Shown here: piece by piece, positions 8,717 through 17,772 of the stretch
Layout: every line of letters begins with the position of its first letter
How positions within the stretch are numbered: the first letter of the stretch is position 1
From: Limiplasma sp964416065
Lineage (GTDB): Bacteria; Bacillota; Clostridia; Christensenellales; Aristaeellaceae
Length of the DNA: 53,328 nt
Direction: 5' to 3'
NCBI GenBank assembly: GCA_964416065.1
Contig: CAYQCL010000011.1
Coordinates: 1 to 53,328, forward strand
The notes under the pieces: model-generated
The model's input: the letters and a program-made list of their open reading frames with translations, nothing else
Told to the model about the DNA's origin: nothing
Database searches by the model: none
Made by a program: the position numbers and the translations under genes

Positions 8717-8870
8717 TGAGGTTTCCTCCTGATTATTTTGATCAAATGAATCAGCGAGAGCGGCGTTTTTTCAAAAGAAAAGCGTCCCTCCCTGAGGAAC
8801 ACTAAACAGACCTCCGGCAGAGCCGTTGGTCTAAATAGCATATCCCAACCCCAGGGGAATGATGGATTCA

Positions 8871-9053
8871 CGGTGTAAACAGGTCTCCCGGCTTTGCCTC
8901 ATTCTACTTGCGCACCTTCCCGCTTTCGCAGTGGCTTCCTTGCGCTTTCGTCCGCTTCACGGTTACTGGGATAGCTCGGAACTTTCATCCGCATTCCCAT
9001 GACGGACGACGATGCCTCGACGTCCGCCGCGCGTTGCCGCGCAGATACACCGG
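8871..9053 (-). ncRNA. Cobalamin (adenosylcobalamin) riboswitch
   Basis: Read on the minus strand, the leader contains the class conserved elements in order: GGGAATGCGG, AGCTATCCC, GTAACCGTGAAGCGGACGAA, the B12 box AGCCACTG (8936-8929), CGGGAAGG, and AATGAGGCAAAGCCGGGAGACC. An outer P1 stem CGGTGTA/TACACCG joins 9052-9046 to 8877-8871. It lies 155-335 nt upstream of btuF. Binding of AdoCbl should lower expression of the importer. The 8717-8870 stretch between aptamer and start holds AGACC..CGGC/GCCG..GGTCT-type hairpins, probably the expression platform. Confidence 0.95.
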
Positions 9054-9072
9054 CTATTCATTTGTCAAACCC

Positions 9073-9101
9073 ATTATAGCTTTCCCACCGGCCTTCGTCA
9101 A
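9073..9101 (-). promoter_or_regulatory. Promoter of the btu riboswitch-operon
   Basis: On the minus strand TTGACG (9101-9096) and a perfect TATAAT (9078-9073) are spaced by 17 nt, about 20 nt upstream of the riboswitch P1. Confidence 0.85.
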
Positions 9102-9192
9102 TTGGATTTTGCCCGCCCCAGATTTGGAAACGGTCATCCTTCGGTCACACACCGGCTTCATCTGCCGCAGCTTTCAGCTTTTTCATCAATTC

Positions 9193-10031
9193 CTATACGG
9201 CCATGATCTCCGGATGGCTGCGGTCGCGAATGAGGCTGATCTGCCGCTGAGGAAGTCGCTTCCCGATTGCCAGTTGGAACACGTCTCCGCTTTGAATCGC
9301 CTTCTGAGCCATAAAGGTCGGAGCAAAGCCGATGCCCAGATTGTGCTTTACCACGGGCAGCACCTGTGCGGCGGTCGCCACCTCGATGTCCGGCTCCCAT
9401 ATCAGATGACGTTCGGCGAACAGGCGGTTGTATAACAGATAGGTGGATGTTTCCCGCGCGAGAGACACGATAGGGTATTGCGCAATATCGCTCAATAAGG
9501 TGATATTCATCTTCCGGTCCGCAAAGGCCCAGCTGGCAATCGGAATATCTCGAAAGCCTTTCAGAGGGGTTTGGATCAGCGGGGGCCGGACATCCGCCGG
9601 CGTGGTGATGACGGCGAACTTGACCATTTCCTGACGAACCGCTTCAATTGCCTGGGGCGAAGAGCTGTTTGTGGATACTCCTGATGAAAATCGCGCAGCA
9701 CCGGAAGCATCAATCCGTGCAGGGCGCTTTCGCTGATGCTGACGGAGAGGTGTCCCTCGGTCAGGCCGCGGCTGTCCCGGATCTCATTCTCCGCCTGCCG
9801 CAAATGCGTATAGGCGATCTGCACGTGCTTAAAAAGCTTCTCGCCCTCCGGTGTCAGGGTCGCGCCCTTATTGAAGCGAATAAACAGACGGTAGCCAAGC
9901 TCGTCCTCCAGCCTGCCAATGGCGCGGGTGACGTTTGACTGGCTGCTCATGAGAAGCTCGGCTGCCCGCGTGAAGCTTTGGTATTTAGCGACGTGGTAGA
10001 AAAACCGATAATAATCAAAGGTAGCGCTCAT
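9193..10031 (-). pseudogene. LysR-type transcriptional regulator, frameshifted by a small deletion
   Basis: The N-terminal winged HTH is intact (MSATFDYYRFFYHVAKYQSF, then TRAAELLMSSQSNVTRAIGR), and the substrate domain is recognisable. After FHQEYPQ (near 9671) the frame changes. The rest continues in another frame as SSSPQAIEAVRQEMVKFAVI and runs to 9193. Compared with the family, some residues between YPQ and SSPQ are missing, so a deletion that is not a multiple of three occurred near 9667-9671. ATG 10031 has GGAG 9 nt upstream. It is divergent from the broken MATE gene, a typical regulator-target layout. Confidence 0.85.
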
Positions 10032-10144
10032 GATCCACTTCTCCATATCAATGACTGATGATAAAAATGCAAGATATATATTTTCCTTATCGAAACGGGA
10101 AGAGTATAATACCTCTGTTACTAAAAAGCAAGCGGGGAATGGAC

Positions 10145-11540
10145 ATGAACAAGGATCTGACCGTTGGGAAGCCCTCCACAGTACTATGGAAATTCTGTAT
10201 GCCGCTGTTCGGAAGCGTGATCTTCCAGCAGCTTTATAATATCGCGGACAGCTTTGTAGTCGGCCGTTTTATTGGAGAAAACGCCCTAGCCGCGATAGGC
10301 AACAGCTATGAGATTACATGATTTTTATCGCCTTTGCCTTCGGCTGCAACATGGGCTGCTCGGTGATCGTATCGCAGCTGTTTGGCGCAAAGGATTACGG
10401 GCGGATGAAAACTGCGGTGTACACCGCGCTCATCGCGAGCGCGGTTATTTGCGTACTGCTGATGACGGGAGGACTGCTTTTCTACGCCCCTTTGCTCGCG
10501 CTTATCCAGACCCCCGCGGAGATCCTAGCTGATTCGCGGTTCTATCTTGATATCTACATCTGGGGCTTGCCCTTCATGTTTTCCTATAATATTGCGACCG
10601 GCATCTTTTCTGCTCTGGGAGATTCCAAAACACCGTTTCTCTTTTTGGCCTTTTTCTCCAGCGCGAATATCGCCGTGGATATTTTATTCGTGTCCGCCTT
10701 TGAAATGGGGATGGCGTTGCATGGGCCACGTTCCTTTGTCAGGGAATCAGCACTGTACTGGCAATGGTCGTTGTTCTGCGCAGGCTGAAGGGCATCCGGT
10801 CGGAGAAAAAAACGGCTCTGTTTTCCTGGTGTATTCTCAGAAGAGTGGCGGTGGTCGCCGTGCCAAGCATTCTTCAGCAGAGCTGCATTTCCTTTGGCAA
10901 TATCATTATCCAGAGCGTTATCAACGGCTTTGGCGCCAGCATCATTGCAGGATACTCGGCGGCGGTAAAGCTCAATAACCTGGTCATTACCTCCTTCACC
11001 ACCCTGGTCAATGACATCTCCAATTACACCGCTCAGAATCTCGGCGCGAAAAAGCCGGAGCGCGTCCTTCAGGGCTTCTGCGCGGGAATCAAGCTGGTGT
11101 GGCTGCTAAGCCTGCCGTTGTTCGTCGCTTATTTCTTTATAAGCGAGCGGCTGCTCTGTCTGTTTATGGAGGATCCCAGCGCCATGGCGTTGCATACGGG
11201 CACCATGTTTCTGCGGATCCTTTTCCCGTTCTATTTTGTGATCTCTGTTAAGCTTGTCGCGGACGGCATTTTGCGTAGGGCCGGCCGTATGACGCAGTTT
11301 ATGATCGCCACCTTTACAGACCTGGTTTTGAGGATTGTCTTTGCCGTCATTCTTTCCAAAACCCCGCTTGGCGCGACGGGCATCTGGTGCGCGTGGCCGC
11401 TTGGCTGGACGGTGGCAACGGTTCTGTCTATCCTGTTCTATCGCGCAATGAAGCTGTTGGGGGAGGGCACCGCTTTAAGCAAGGGGACGAAAAAAACGCT
11501 GCGATTTGCTGAAAGCCAAGCGGAATGGGCGCTTATGTGA
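10145..11540 (+). pseudogene. MATE family efflux protein, two frameshifts
   Basis: A multidrug/Na+ exporter of the MATE family split into three frames. Fragment 1 (10145-10318) starts MNKDLTVGKPSTVLWKFCMP and ends at TGA after NSYEIT. Fragment 2 resumes one frame over as MIFIAFAFGCNMGCSVIVSQ. Near 10713 it changes again: the frame that reads GVAWATFLCQGISTVLAMVV is the family one. Each break is explained by loss of a single base (near 10316 and in a G run near 10713). The remainder to 11540 is well preserved. A TATAAT box at 10105-10110 and a terminator after the gene remain. Recent inactivation or sequencing error are both possible. Confidence 0.88.
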
Positions 11541-11606
11541 AGAAGCGCGCCGACTATGCAAAATGCGAACGCCCGGAGCATTTGATGGGTTCGCCGGAGC
11601 TTTCCT

Positions 11607-11634
11607 GCGCCTGTACACTTTCAGGCGCTTTTTT
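11607..11634 (+). terminator. Terminator after the broken MATE gene
   Basis: GCGCCTG (11607-11613) pairs perfectly with CAGGCGC (11622-11628), followed by six T. Confidence 0.88.
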
Positions 11635-11643
11635 GTATGCCTG

Positions 11644-12834
11644 TCATTGCTCACGGTATTTCTTGGGAGTGATGCCCATGATCTTTTTAAACACGTTGAT
11701 AAAATGGCTCTGTGAGGAAAAGCGGTAAAAAGCAGCGATATTGATGATGGACTCGTTACTATATCGCATGAAGTGCGCGGACTCCTCCACGCGGCGGCGC
11801 AGGATGAAATGGTGCAGCGTCTCGCCAACCTCGCGATGAAAACGGGAAGAGAGATAATCCGGATGCACATATACGCGGGAAGCCAGGAAGGCGGGGTTCA
11901 AGGGCTCGGTAAGGTATTCATCAATCAAATCGATGGTTTTGCGGATCAGCTGAGAATAGCGCTGCTGCTGACAGCGGCTGACGCTGTCGGTAAAGCGCAG
12001 AACAATGACTTCCTCAATGGCAGAAAGAAAGCTGAAATCCTGCTGACGTTCAATGAGCTGAATATAACTGTCGCTCATGGTAAAGGCCTCGTCGAAGGGA
12101 ACTCCGCCATTGATGGCGGCACGGGTGAACAGCGTAACAGACGCGATCAACGAATTCTTGAGCGATCTTAACGGCGAATCCGCGAGGCGGGCACGCTGTA
12201 GAGTGTTGAGCTCACCGAGCAATTGTAGCGCGTGCTCACGATTGCCCGAGGCAATCTGCCGTGAGATTTCCTGCTCGAAAAAATAGGGTGGATGGCGAAA
12301 ACGCTTCATGCGGTTCTGGTAGGCATTGTGATAATAATCGCTGGAAAGCTGCTCAGTCGAGGGAAGCTGTACAGGGGGCGCAGGAGTGAAGGGTTTTTGA
12401 CGAAGAAGGTCTTCCAAAAGCAGAGACGTGTAGTAGGTATGCATGGGAGTAAGATGGGGGAGGGATGCGAAATGAGCGCGCAATGGTTCCTCCCTGTTTA
12501 GGGAGAGATGCAGTTCACGTATGAGCCTGCGCACATCCTGCGGTTCCATAACAGCTTCGTACCATGGGCCGCATACCACCCATTCCTCCTTGTCTATACA
12601 GACGACAAGAAATTGCTCCTTGAGCGGCGTTTCCTGTAGAATGGCACGATCAGAGACGATACTCTCCAGATCCAGTTGCTTTGTGAGGGTGGAAGCCGTC
12701 CAATCGGTATATCCGCCTATGGAAAAGTTTTCCGGAAGAGTGATCAGGATTTCCTGACCTCGCAGCCAGCATACGGATAGACGTGTGACATAGTGAAAGA
12801 GCCTGAGCTTGGGCATCAGAATCTCCTGCTCCAA
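11644..12834 (-). CDS. AraC family transcriptional regulator of the sugar locus
   Basis: A protein of 396 aa. The last about 100 residues form the AraC double HTH: LIRKTIDLIDEYLTEPLN, LASRVYVHPDYLSSRFHREVG, and the C-terminal SIINIAAFYRFSSQSHFINV, FKKIMGITPKKYR. The N-terminal 290 residues are a helical sensory region (ASGNREHALQLLGELNTL type) without a clear cupin. The start is the TTG at 12834: AAAGGGGG lies 8 nt upstream, while the frame continues upstream without an RBS. It is divergent from the sugar-binding protein gene (224-nt intergenic), so it probably activates that operon in response to its sugar. This role is inferred from context. Confidence 0.87.
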   Translation of the reverse strand: MEQEILMPKLRLFHYVTRLSVCWLRGQEILITLPENFSIGGYTDWTASTLTKQLDLESIVSDRAILQETPLKEQFLVVCIDKEEWVVCGPWYEAVMEPQDVRRLIRELHLSLNREEPLRAHFASLPHLTPMHTYYTSLLLEDLLRQKPFTPAPPVQLPSTEQLSSDYYHNAYQNRMKRFRHPPYFFEQEISRQIASGNREHALQLLGELNTLQRARLADSPLRSLKNSLIASVTLFTRAAINGGVPFDEAFTMSDSYIQLIERQQDFSFLSAIEEVIVLRFTDSVSRCQQQRYSQLIRKTIDLIDEYLTEPLNPAFLASRVYVHPDYLSSRFHREVGETLHHFILRRRVEESAHFMRYSNESIINIAAFYRFSSQSHFINVFKKIMGITPKKYREQ

Positions 12835-13057
12835 GACGGAATCCCCCTTTGATTGAGAAATATTAAGAAGTGCAACGACACAGAGCGGCCTTTTTCGATC
12901 AAATTGCATGTTTTTCACAAAACGAATACATCTGTATTTTACAATAAACATCAGAAAAATGAAATACATATATGATGGAATTCGTTATAATGACATCACC
13001 AAGGAACGGAGGACAGACGCTCCGATGATTTGTAGAAATTGAACAGGAGGGAAAATT

Positions 13058-14278
13058 ATGAAACGGATGCTGGGTGGTCTTTTGGCGTTGGTTATAGTGA
13101 TGTATGTCGGCATGGCTTTGGCCGATGAGGTTACGATCAAGGGCTTCGGTCTTACAGCGGGCTATACCGATGTGATGGAACAAATCGCGCGGGATTACAA
13201 AGCCGAAACCGGCGTAAATATCGAATGGGAAATTGCCGGAGAGGATTACACCGCTGTGCTCAAGACCCGTTTTGCGGCGGAGGAGGCGCCGGACATCTTT
13301 GACCTCAGCGGAAATGAAATTGTAACATGGAGCGACCGCTGCGCGGATCTGTCTGACTGTGGCTTTCTGGAAGACCTGATGGAAAGCTCCAAGGAATATG
13401 TGAATGTAGACGGTAAATACCTGGCCATGCCTTACGCGCTGGAGGGCAGTGGCTTTATCTACAACAAGGATTTGTTTGCACAGGCTGGCATTGAAACCTT
13501 CCCGCGCACGCTGGATGAACTGGAGGCGGCCTGTGAGAAGCTACAGGAGGCCGACATTCAAGCCTTTGGCGAGGCGTGGAAGGAATGGGGCTTTTTAATG
13601 CATATCTTCGGCACGCCTTTCGCCTATGAGGCAGATCCCGCTGCCGTGGCCGAAAAGCTCAATCGTGGCGAGATGAAGCTGAAGGATCTGAGCTATATGG
13701 ACAACTTCTTCCGTCTATATGATATGACACTTACCTATGGTAAGGGCGCGGAGTCCATCGGATATAGCGTAATGGATCAATTCCCGGATTTTGCGTCCGG
13801 CAAGATGGCGATGATCAAGCAGGGAACATGGCTGGAAAGCGTCATTCTTTCCGCCAACCCCGATATCAACATGGGTCTGGCTGCCGTGCCACTCACAAAT
13901 AACCCCGAGGACACAAAGCTGATGGTCTCCACCACCCGCTATTTCGCCGTCAACAAGGAATCCCCTGTGGCGGAGGAATCAAAGGCTTTCCTTGACTGGC
14001 TGTGTGAGAATATTCAAAAGTATTTTGTGGACCAGCTCTACATAGTGGCGCCATACACCCATGTTTCGGTGGATGGCCTGGGTGTGCTCAATGCCGATAT
14101 GTTCGCCTATGCCTCGGAGGGAATGTCCTATCCAGGCTTTGGCACGGATTATTGGCCGGCCGGCTTCCAGGTCGATATCGCCACGCCTTTGCAGGCCTAT
14201 GCCGCGGGCGCTATGGATAAAGATACCGCGCTGGAAGAGTTGCAGGCGCTATATGACAGCCGCGTGGCTACCAACTGA
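13058..14278 (+). CDS. Extracellular sugar-binding protein of an ABC importer (family 1 type)
   Basis: A protein of 406 aa. It has a signal peptide (MKRMLGGLLALVIVMYVGMA, then LA) with an ALA-D cleavage site and no lipobox Cys. The mature part shows the usual solute-binding protein 1 features: a long IKGFGLTAGYTDVMEQIA start, FAAEEAPDIFDLSGNE, LAMPYALEGSGFIYNKDLF, and a ligand-hinge region around GFGTDYWPAG. It captures an oligosaccharide or disaccharide for the two permeases downstream. The RBS is AGGAGGG, and a TATAAT at 12986-12991 is upstream. It is followed by a strong intercistronic hairpin that may protect its mRNA. The sugar is not identifiable from sequence; GH65 in the operon suggests an alpha-linked disaccharide. 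Confidence 0.9.
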   Translation: MKRMLGGLLALVIVMYVGMALADEVTIKGFGLTAGYTDVMEQIARDYKAETGVNIEWEIAGEDYTAVLKTRFAAEEAPDIFDLSGNEIVTWSDRCADLSDCGFLEDLMESSKEYVNVDGKYLAMPYALEGSGFIYNKDLFAQAGIETFPRTLDELEAACEKLQEADIQAFGEAWKEWGFLMHIFGTPFAYEADPAAVAEKLNRGEMKLKDLSYMDNFFRLYDMTLTYGKGAESIGYSVMDQFPDFASGKMAMIKQGTWLESVILSANPDINMGLAAVPLTNNPEDTKLMVSTTRYFAVNKESPVAEESKAFLDWLCENIQKYFVDQLYIVAPYTHVSVDGLGVLNADMFAYASEGMSYPGFGTDYWPAGFQVDIATPLQAYAAGAMDKDTALEELQALYDSRVATN

Positions 14279-14292
14279 TTCACTCTTTCAGC

Positions 14293-14320
14293 GGGGCGGT
14301 CCACCTAGCCGGACCGCCCC
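14293..14320 (+). promoter_or_regulatory. Intercistronic hairpin after the sugar-binding protein
   Basis: GGGGCGGTCC (14293-14302) pairs perfectly with GGACCGCCCC (14311-14320). No T-run follows, so it is more likely an mRNA-stabilising or partial-termination element that raises binding protein over permease levels. Confidence 0.65.
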
Positions 14321-14353
14321 GTGGCTTATCACTCAGCTTGAAGGAGAGTGCCT

Positions 14354-15244
14354 ATGAAAGCAGGAAAAGCACGCACTAAGGCAAACAGCCTGCTCACCTA
14401 TCTCTTTTTTACCGCGCCGACCGTCATACTATTCTGTATGTTTGTACTTGTGCCGCTATGTCTGGCGTTTTATTATTCCCTGCATGATTGGAATGGCATT
14501 AGCGTCACATACAACTTTGTGGGCTTGCAGAACTATACAAAGCTCTTTAGGGAAAAGGCATTTTTGAATTCTTTCACCTTCACGTTTTCCTACATGCTTG
14601 TAAGCGCGGTCGCGCTGAATGTGACAGGACTTTTGACGGCGCTCGCGCTCAACACCCGCCTCAAACTGCGCACGCTGCTGCGCGGCGCGTACTTCATGCC
14701 CATGGTTATCAGCGCTGTTGTGGTAGGCTATTTATGGAACATTTTGATTGTGAGGCTGTTCCCAAACCTGGGGGAGCTTACGGGACTTTCTATTCTTAAG
14801 AAAAACTGGTTCAGTTATCCGGATACGGCCTTTGCCTCACTGGTGATTGCCAGCCTCTGGCAATCCTTTGGCTACTACATGCTTTTATACCTTACGGGAT
14901 TGCAAAGCGTACCAGGCGAGCTGCTGGAGGCGGCCTCCATTGATGGAGCGAATGGCTGGCAACGCTTCTGGCGGGTGACGGTACCCATGATGCGGCCCAC
15001 CTTTACGACCTGTATATTCTTAAGCATCATCAATGGCCTCAAGGCCTTTGATCTCGCGTATTCTTTGACGGCAGGCGGGCCGTTTGGCAGCACCACGTCC
15101 ATCGCGCTACAAATCTATCTGGACGCGTATAAACGCGATCTGCTGTCTTATGCATCGGCAAAGGCTATCGTCTTCTGCCTCATCATTGTAGCCATCTCTT
15201 TTACGCAGGTGGCGCTGATGAAGCGAAAGGAGCTGGAAGCATGA
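14354..15244 (+). CDS. Sugar ABC transporter permease (MalF/UgpA-like)
   Basis: A protein of 296 aa with about six transmembrane helices. The cytoplasmic EAA loop that contacts the ATPase is present: EAASIDGANGWQRFWRVTVP, then MM. ATG 14354 is chosen because AAGGAGAG lies about 6 nt upstream; a GTG two codons earlier overlaps the RBS. It pairs with the next permease, whose ATG overlaps its stop (ATGA). No ATPase gene is in the locus, so a shared MsmX-type ATPase elsewhere probably energises it. Confidence 0.92.
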   Translation: MKAGKARTKANSLLTYLFFTAPTVILFCMFVLVPLCLAFYYSLHDWNGISVTYNFVGLQNYTKLFREKAFLNSFTFTFSYMLVSAVALNVTGLLTALALNTRLKLRTLLRGAYFMPMVISAVVVGYLWNILIVRLFPNLGELTGLSILKKNWFSYPDTAFASLVIASLWQSFGYYMLLYLTGLQSVPGELLEAASIDGANGWQRFWRVTVPMMRPTFTTCIFLSIINGLKAFDLAYSLTAGGPFGSTTSIALQIYLDAYKRDLLSYASAKAIVFCLIIVAISFTQVALMKRKELEA

Positions 15245-16068
15245 ACAGATATACTTGGCGGAATTTGCTTTTGGAAATATTGATGGTGCTTCTGGCGCTG
15301 CTGGTGCTGATTCCGGTAATCTTTGTAATTCTCAATTCGGTTAAAAGCCTGCCGGAAGTCACGCTTTCCATGCTCACGCTGCCCACGGAAATTCACCTAG
15401 AAAACTTTTCTGAGGCGCTGGAACGAATGAATTATGTAAACTCGTTTGCCAATTCGCTGTTTATAAGCGTTCTGAGCGTCGTGGGCATTGTGCTCTTTGC
15501 CAGCATGGCGGCTTACCAGATTGTCAGACGCAAATGCGTTTTCAGCCGCATCCTGTTTTACAGCATGCTTTTGTCAATGGCGATTCCATTTCAGGCGTTG
15601 ATGGTGCCGCTGGTGATCGTGGCCAAAAACCTGGGGCTGATGAACAGACCGATCGGATTGGTGGTCATCTATTGGGGGTTTCTCCTGCCCATGGCAATTT
15701 TCCTTTACCAGGGATACATCAAGTTCGTTCCTCGCGAGATGGAGGAGGCGGCCCGTATAGACGGCTGCGCGGCTATTCCGCTGTTCTTTCGCATCGTGTT
15801 TCCGGTCGTCAGGCCCATTACTGTGACGGTGATTATCTTAAACCTGCTGGGTACCTTTAACGATTTTACGCTGCCGCTGATTATGCTGACCAGCAAAAAG
15901 ACAAGAACAATACCGCTGGCGCTGAGCACGTTTTTTGATGCGTATCTGACCGAATGGAATTTGGTGATGGCCGCGTTGACTGTAACCATTCTGCCGCTAC
16001 TGGTGTTTTTCATCATTATGCAAAAGCACATTATTCAGGGGATGGCGGATGGTGCGTTGAAAGGATGA
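15241..16068 (+). CDS. Sugar ABC transporter permease (MalG/UgpE-like)
   Basis: A protein of 275 aa with six predicted transmembrane helices. The EAA loop is clear: EEAARIDGCAAIPLFFRIVF, then PVVRP. The N-terminus (LLLEILMVLLALLVLIPVIF) and the NSLFISVLSVVGIVLFASMA region are typical of the CUT1 second permease. It forms the heterodimeric channel with the previous gene and overlaps it by 4 nt, implying translational coupling. The next gene, an esterase, begins 7 nt downstream. Confidence 0.92.
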   Translation: MNRYTWRNLLLEILMVLLALLVLIPVIFVILNSVKSLPEVTLSMLTLPTEIHLENFSEALERMNYVNSFANSLFISVLSVVGIVLFASMAAYQIVRRKCVFSRILFYSMLLSMAIPFQALMVPLVIVAKNLGLMNRPIGLVVIYWGFLLPMAIFLYQGYIKFVPREMEEAARIDGCAAIPLFFRIVFPVVRPITVTVIILNLLGTFNDFTLPLIMLTSKKTRTIPLALSTFFDAYLTEWNLVMAALTVTILPLLVFFIIMQKHIIQGMADGALKG

Positions 16069-16074
16069 AAAGAA

Positions 16075-16968
16075 ATGGCAATTCCAGGATTGAATCCGGA
16101 ATGGATGGATCAAAACTCGGGTGGGAATCCCGTTACCAAGGTGGATTGGATTGAAAAAAAGGCGCTGGATATCGCCTATGGAAGCGAAAGCGAGAAGCAG
16201 AGGCTGGATATCTATTGGCCGGATGAGGAAGCGGAAAGCTATCCCGTTCTGTTAAACGTGCATGGAGGTGGCTTCACCCACTGCGACAAACGCGATTTTC
16301 ATCTCTATCCCACGCTGTTTGCGCGCCCGCGTGGCTACGCGGTGGTGGCAGTCAATTACCGGCTTTCTCCGGAGGTGCGCTATCCCGAGCATATCCATGA
16401 CGTGCTAAAGGCGCTGGAATGGATCAGCCATGAGGGGAAGACATACCGTCTGGACAGTCAAAACGTTTTTCTGTGGGGAATATCGGCGGGCGGAAACATC
16501 GTTTTGCACATTGGCTGCCAAAAGCCTGCTCATCCAAGGCATGATGATTGCGTCATCCGCGGGGTGGCGGCGCTGTGCCCAGCGTTTTCTTTGACGCTCA
16601 AGGATTCGTATGGCAGTCTGGCTGAGCGCATGATGTGCTGGGGCCTCAAACGCTTCATGACAAAAAATGCCTTTGGCACGCGTCATCCCTCTCCCGAGGC
16701 GCTTCATGAGGCAGACGTGGCCAATTACGTTGTCGGGGGTATAGCTCCGCTGTATTTGCAGCACGGAACGGAGGATCCGGCCATCGCCTATAGCGCGGCC
16801 GTCCGTTTTGCCGAGCTGGTGCGAGACATTTTGCCTGAGAGGGACTTTGTGTTTGACACGCTTCAGGGCGCGGCGCATGTCGGCGCGGGCAGGGAGTTCT
16901 TCCTTCAAGAGAACGTTGACCCGATTTTGGACTTTTTTGACAGGCATTTGGAGGGATCGGAAGTATGA
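16075..16968 (+). CDS. Alpha/beta hydrolase, acetyl-esterase-like
   Basis: A protein of 297 aa, predicted cytoplasmic. The oxyanion motif HGGG is at 63-66, the nucleophile elbow GISAGG puts Ser at 137, and Asp near 234 (GTEDPA) and His near 268 (GAAHVG) complete the triad. This is the hormone-sensitive-lipase/carboxylesterase-like fold often found as sugar O-acetyl esterases (BD-FAE, Aes). In a sugar import operon beside a deacetylase it probably removes acetyl groups from imported sugars. It overlaps the next gene by ATGA. The substrate is inferred from context only. Confidence 0.85.
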   Translation: MAIPGLNPEWMDQNSGGNPVTKVDWIEKKALDIAYGSESEKQRLDIYWPDEEAESYPVLLNVHGGGFTHCDKRDFHLYPTLFARPRGYAVVAVNYRLSPEVRYPEHIHDVLKALEWISHEGKTYRLDSQNVFLWGISAGGNIVLHIGCQKPAHPRHDDCVIRGVAALCPAFSLTLKDSYGSLAERMMCWGLKRFMTKNAFGTRHPSPEALHEADVANYVVGGIAPLYLQHGTEDPAIAYSAAVRFAELVRDILPERDFVFDTLQGAAHVGAGREFFLQENVDPILDFFDRHLEGSEV

Positions 16969-17762
16969 GCCTTTCGCTGATTTCCCGGGCGGATGACTTT
17001 GGTAGCAGCCGCAGCGCCAACCTGGCGATCCTCAACGCTGCTGCAAAGGGCGAGTATATCAAAAACGTGAGCTGCATGGCGCCCGCGCCCATGATGGCGG
17101 ACGGCGCGCCTATGCTTAAGAAATGCAGCCATTTGTGTCTGGGTATGCACCTTACTTTGAGCGCGGAATGGCGGCTGATAAAATGGCCGCCCGTAGCGCC
17201 GGTAAACAAGGTCGCCTCTCTAATCACATCGGACGGCGCGTTCCCCGAGGATCCGGCCGTATTTGCGCAGAGCCGTCCGCCGCTTGAAGAGGTTCTTGCG
17301 GAGATGGACGCGCAGTTGGATTATCTCATCCGTTTGGGCCTGGATATACGCTATGTAGACAGCCACATGCTATTGGAAAAATTCATTCCGGGCTTGATGG
17401 AGGAAATGCCTCAATGGGCGCGGCATAAGGGCCTGATCTGTCATTTGAGCTACTATCGGTTCCCGCAGCAGATGGAGGCGGCGCATGCCCACACGCTGGA
17501 GGACGGTCTTCTTGCGCTGAAGGACTGGCTGGATTCGTTTGAGGATGGTCAGTATTTTGGCGTCATGCATCCGGCCATTGGCGGGAGGGAGATGCTTTTA
17601 TGCTGCAACGGCCAGATTCCCATGGGTGAGGTCAGATGCCTGAGAAACGTGGAATATGAGATACTGCTGAGCGGCGTGCCAGAAAAGCTGTGCAGGGAAC
17701 GCGGCATACGATGCCTGCGTTACGATGAGGCGCGGGAAATAGAGCATCCGCAGATGTTTTGA
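16965..17762 (+). CDS. YdjC/ChbG-like carbohydrate deacetylase
   Basis: A protein of 265 aa of the YdjC family, metal-dependent deacetylases of N-acetylated sugars (ChbG removes acetyl from chitobiose). Putative metal or catalytic residues are present: the N-terminal Asp-Asp (10-11, SRADDFG), His62 in GMHLTL and His134 in VDSHM. No signal peptide is seen, so it acts in the cytoplasm after import. It overlaps the esterase gene by 4 nt and is 10 nt before the MBL gene. The pairing of an esterase and a deacetylase suggests acetylated sugars as the transported substrate. Confidence 0.85.
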   Translation: MSLSLISRADDFGSSRSANLAILNAAAKGEYIKNVSCMAPAPMMADGAPMLKKCSHLCLGMHLTLSAEWRLIKWPPVAPVNKVASLITSDGAFPEDPAVFAQSRPPLEEVLAEMDAQLDYLIRLGLDIRYVDSHMLLEKFIPGLMEEMPQWARHKGLICHLSYYRFPQQMEAAHAHTLEDGLLALKDWLDSFEDGQYFGVMHPAIGGREMLLCCNGQIPMGEVRCLRNVEYEILLSGVPEKLCRERGIRCLRYDEAREIEHPQMF

Positions 17763-17772
17763 GGTGAGGACG

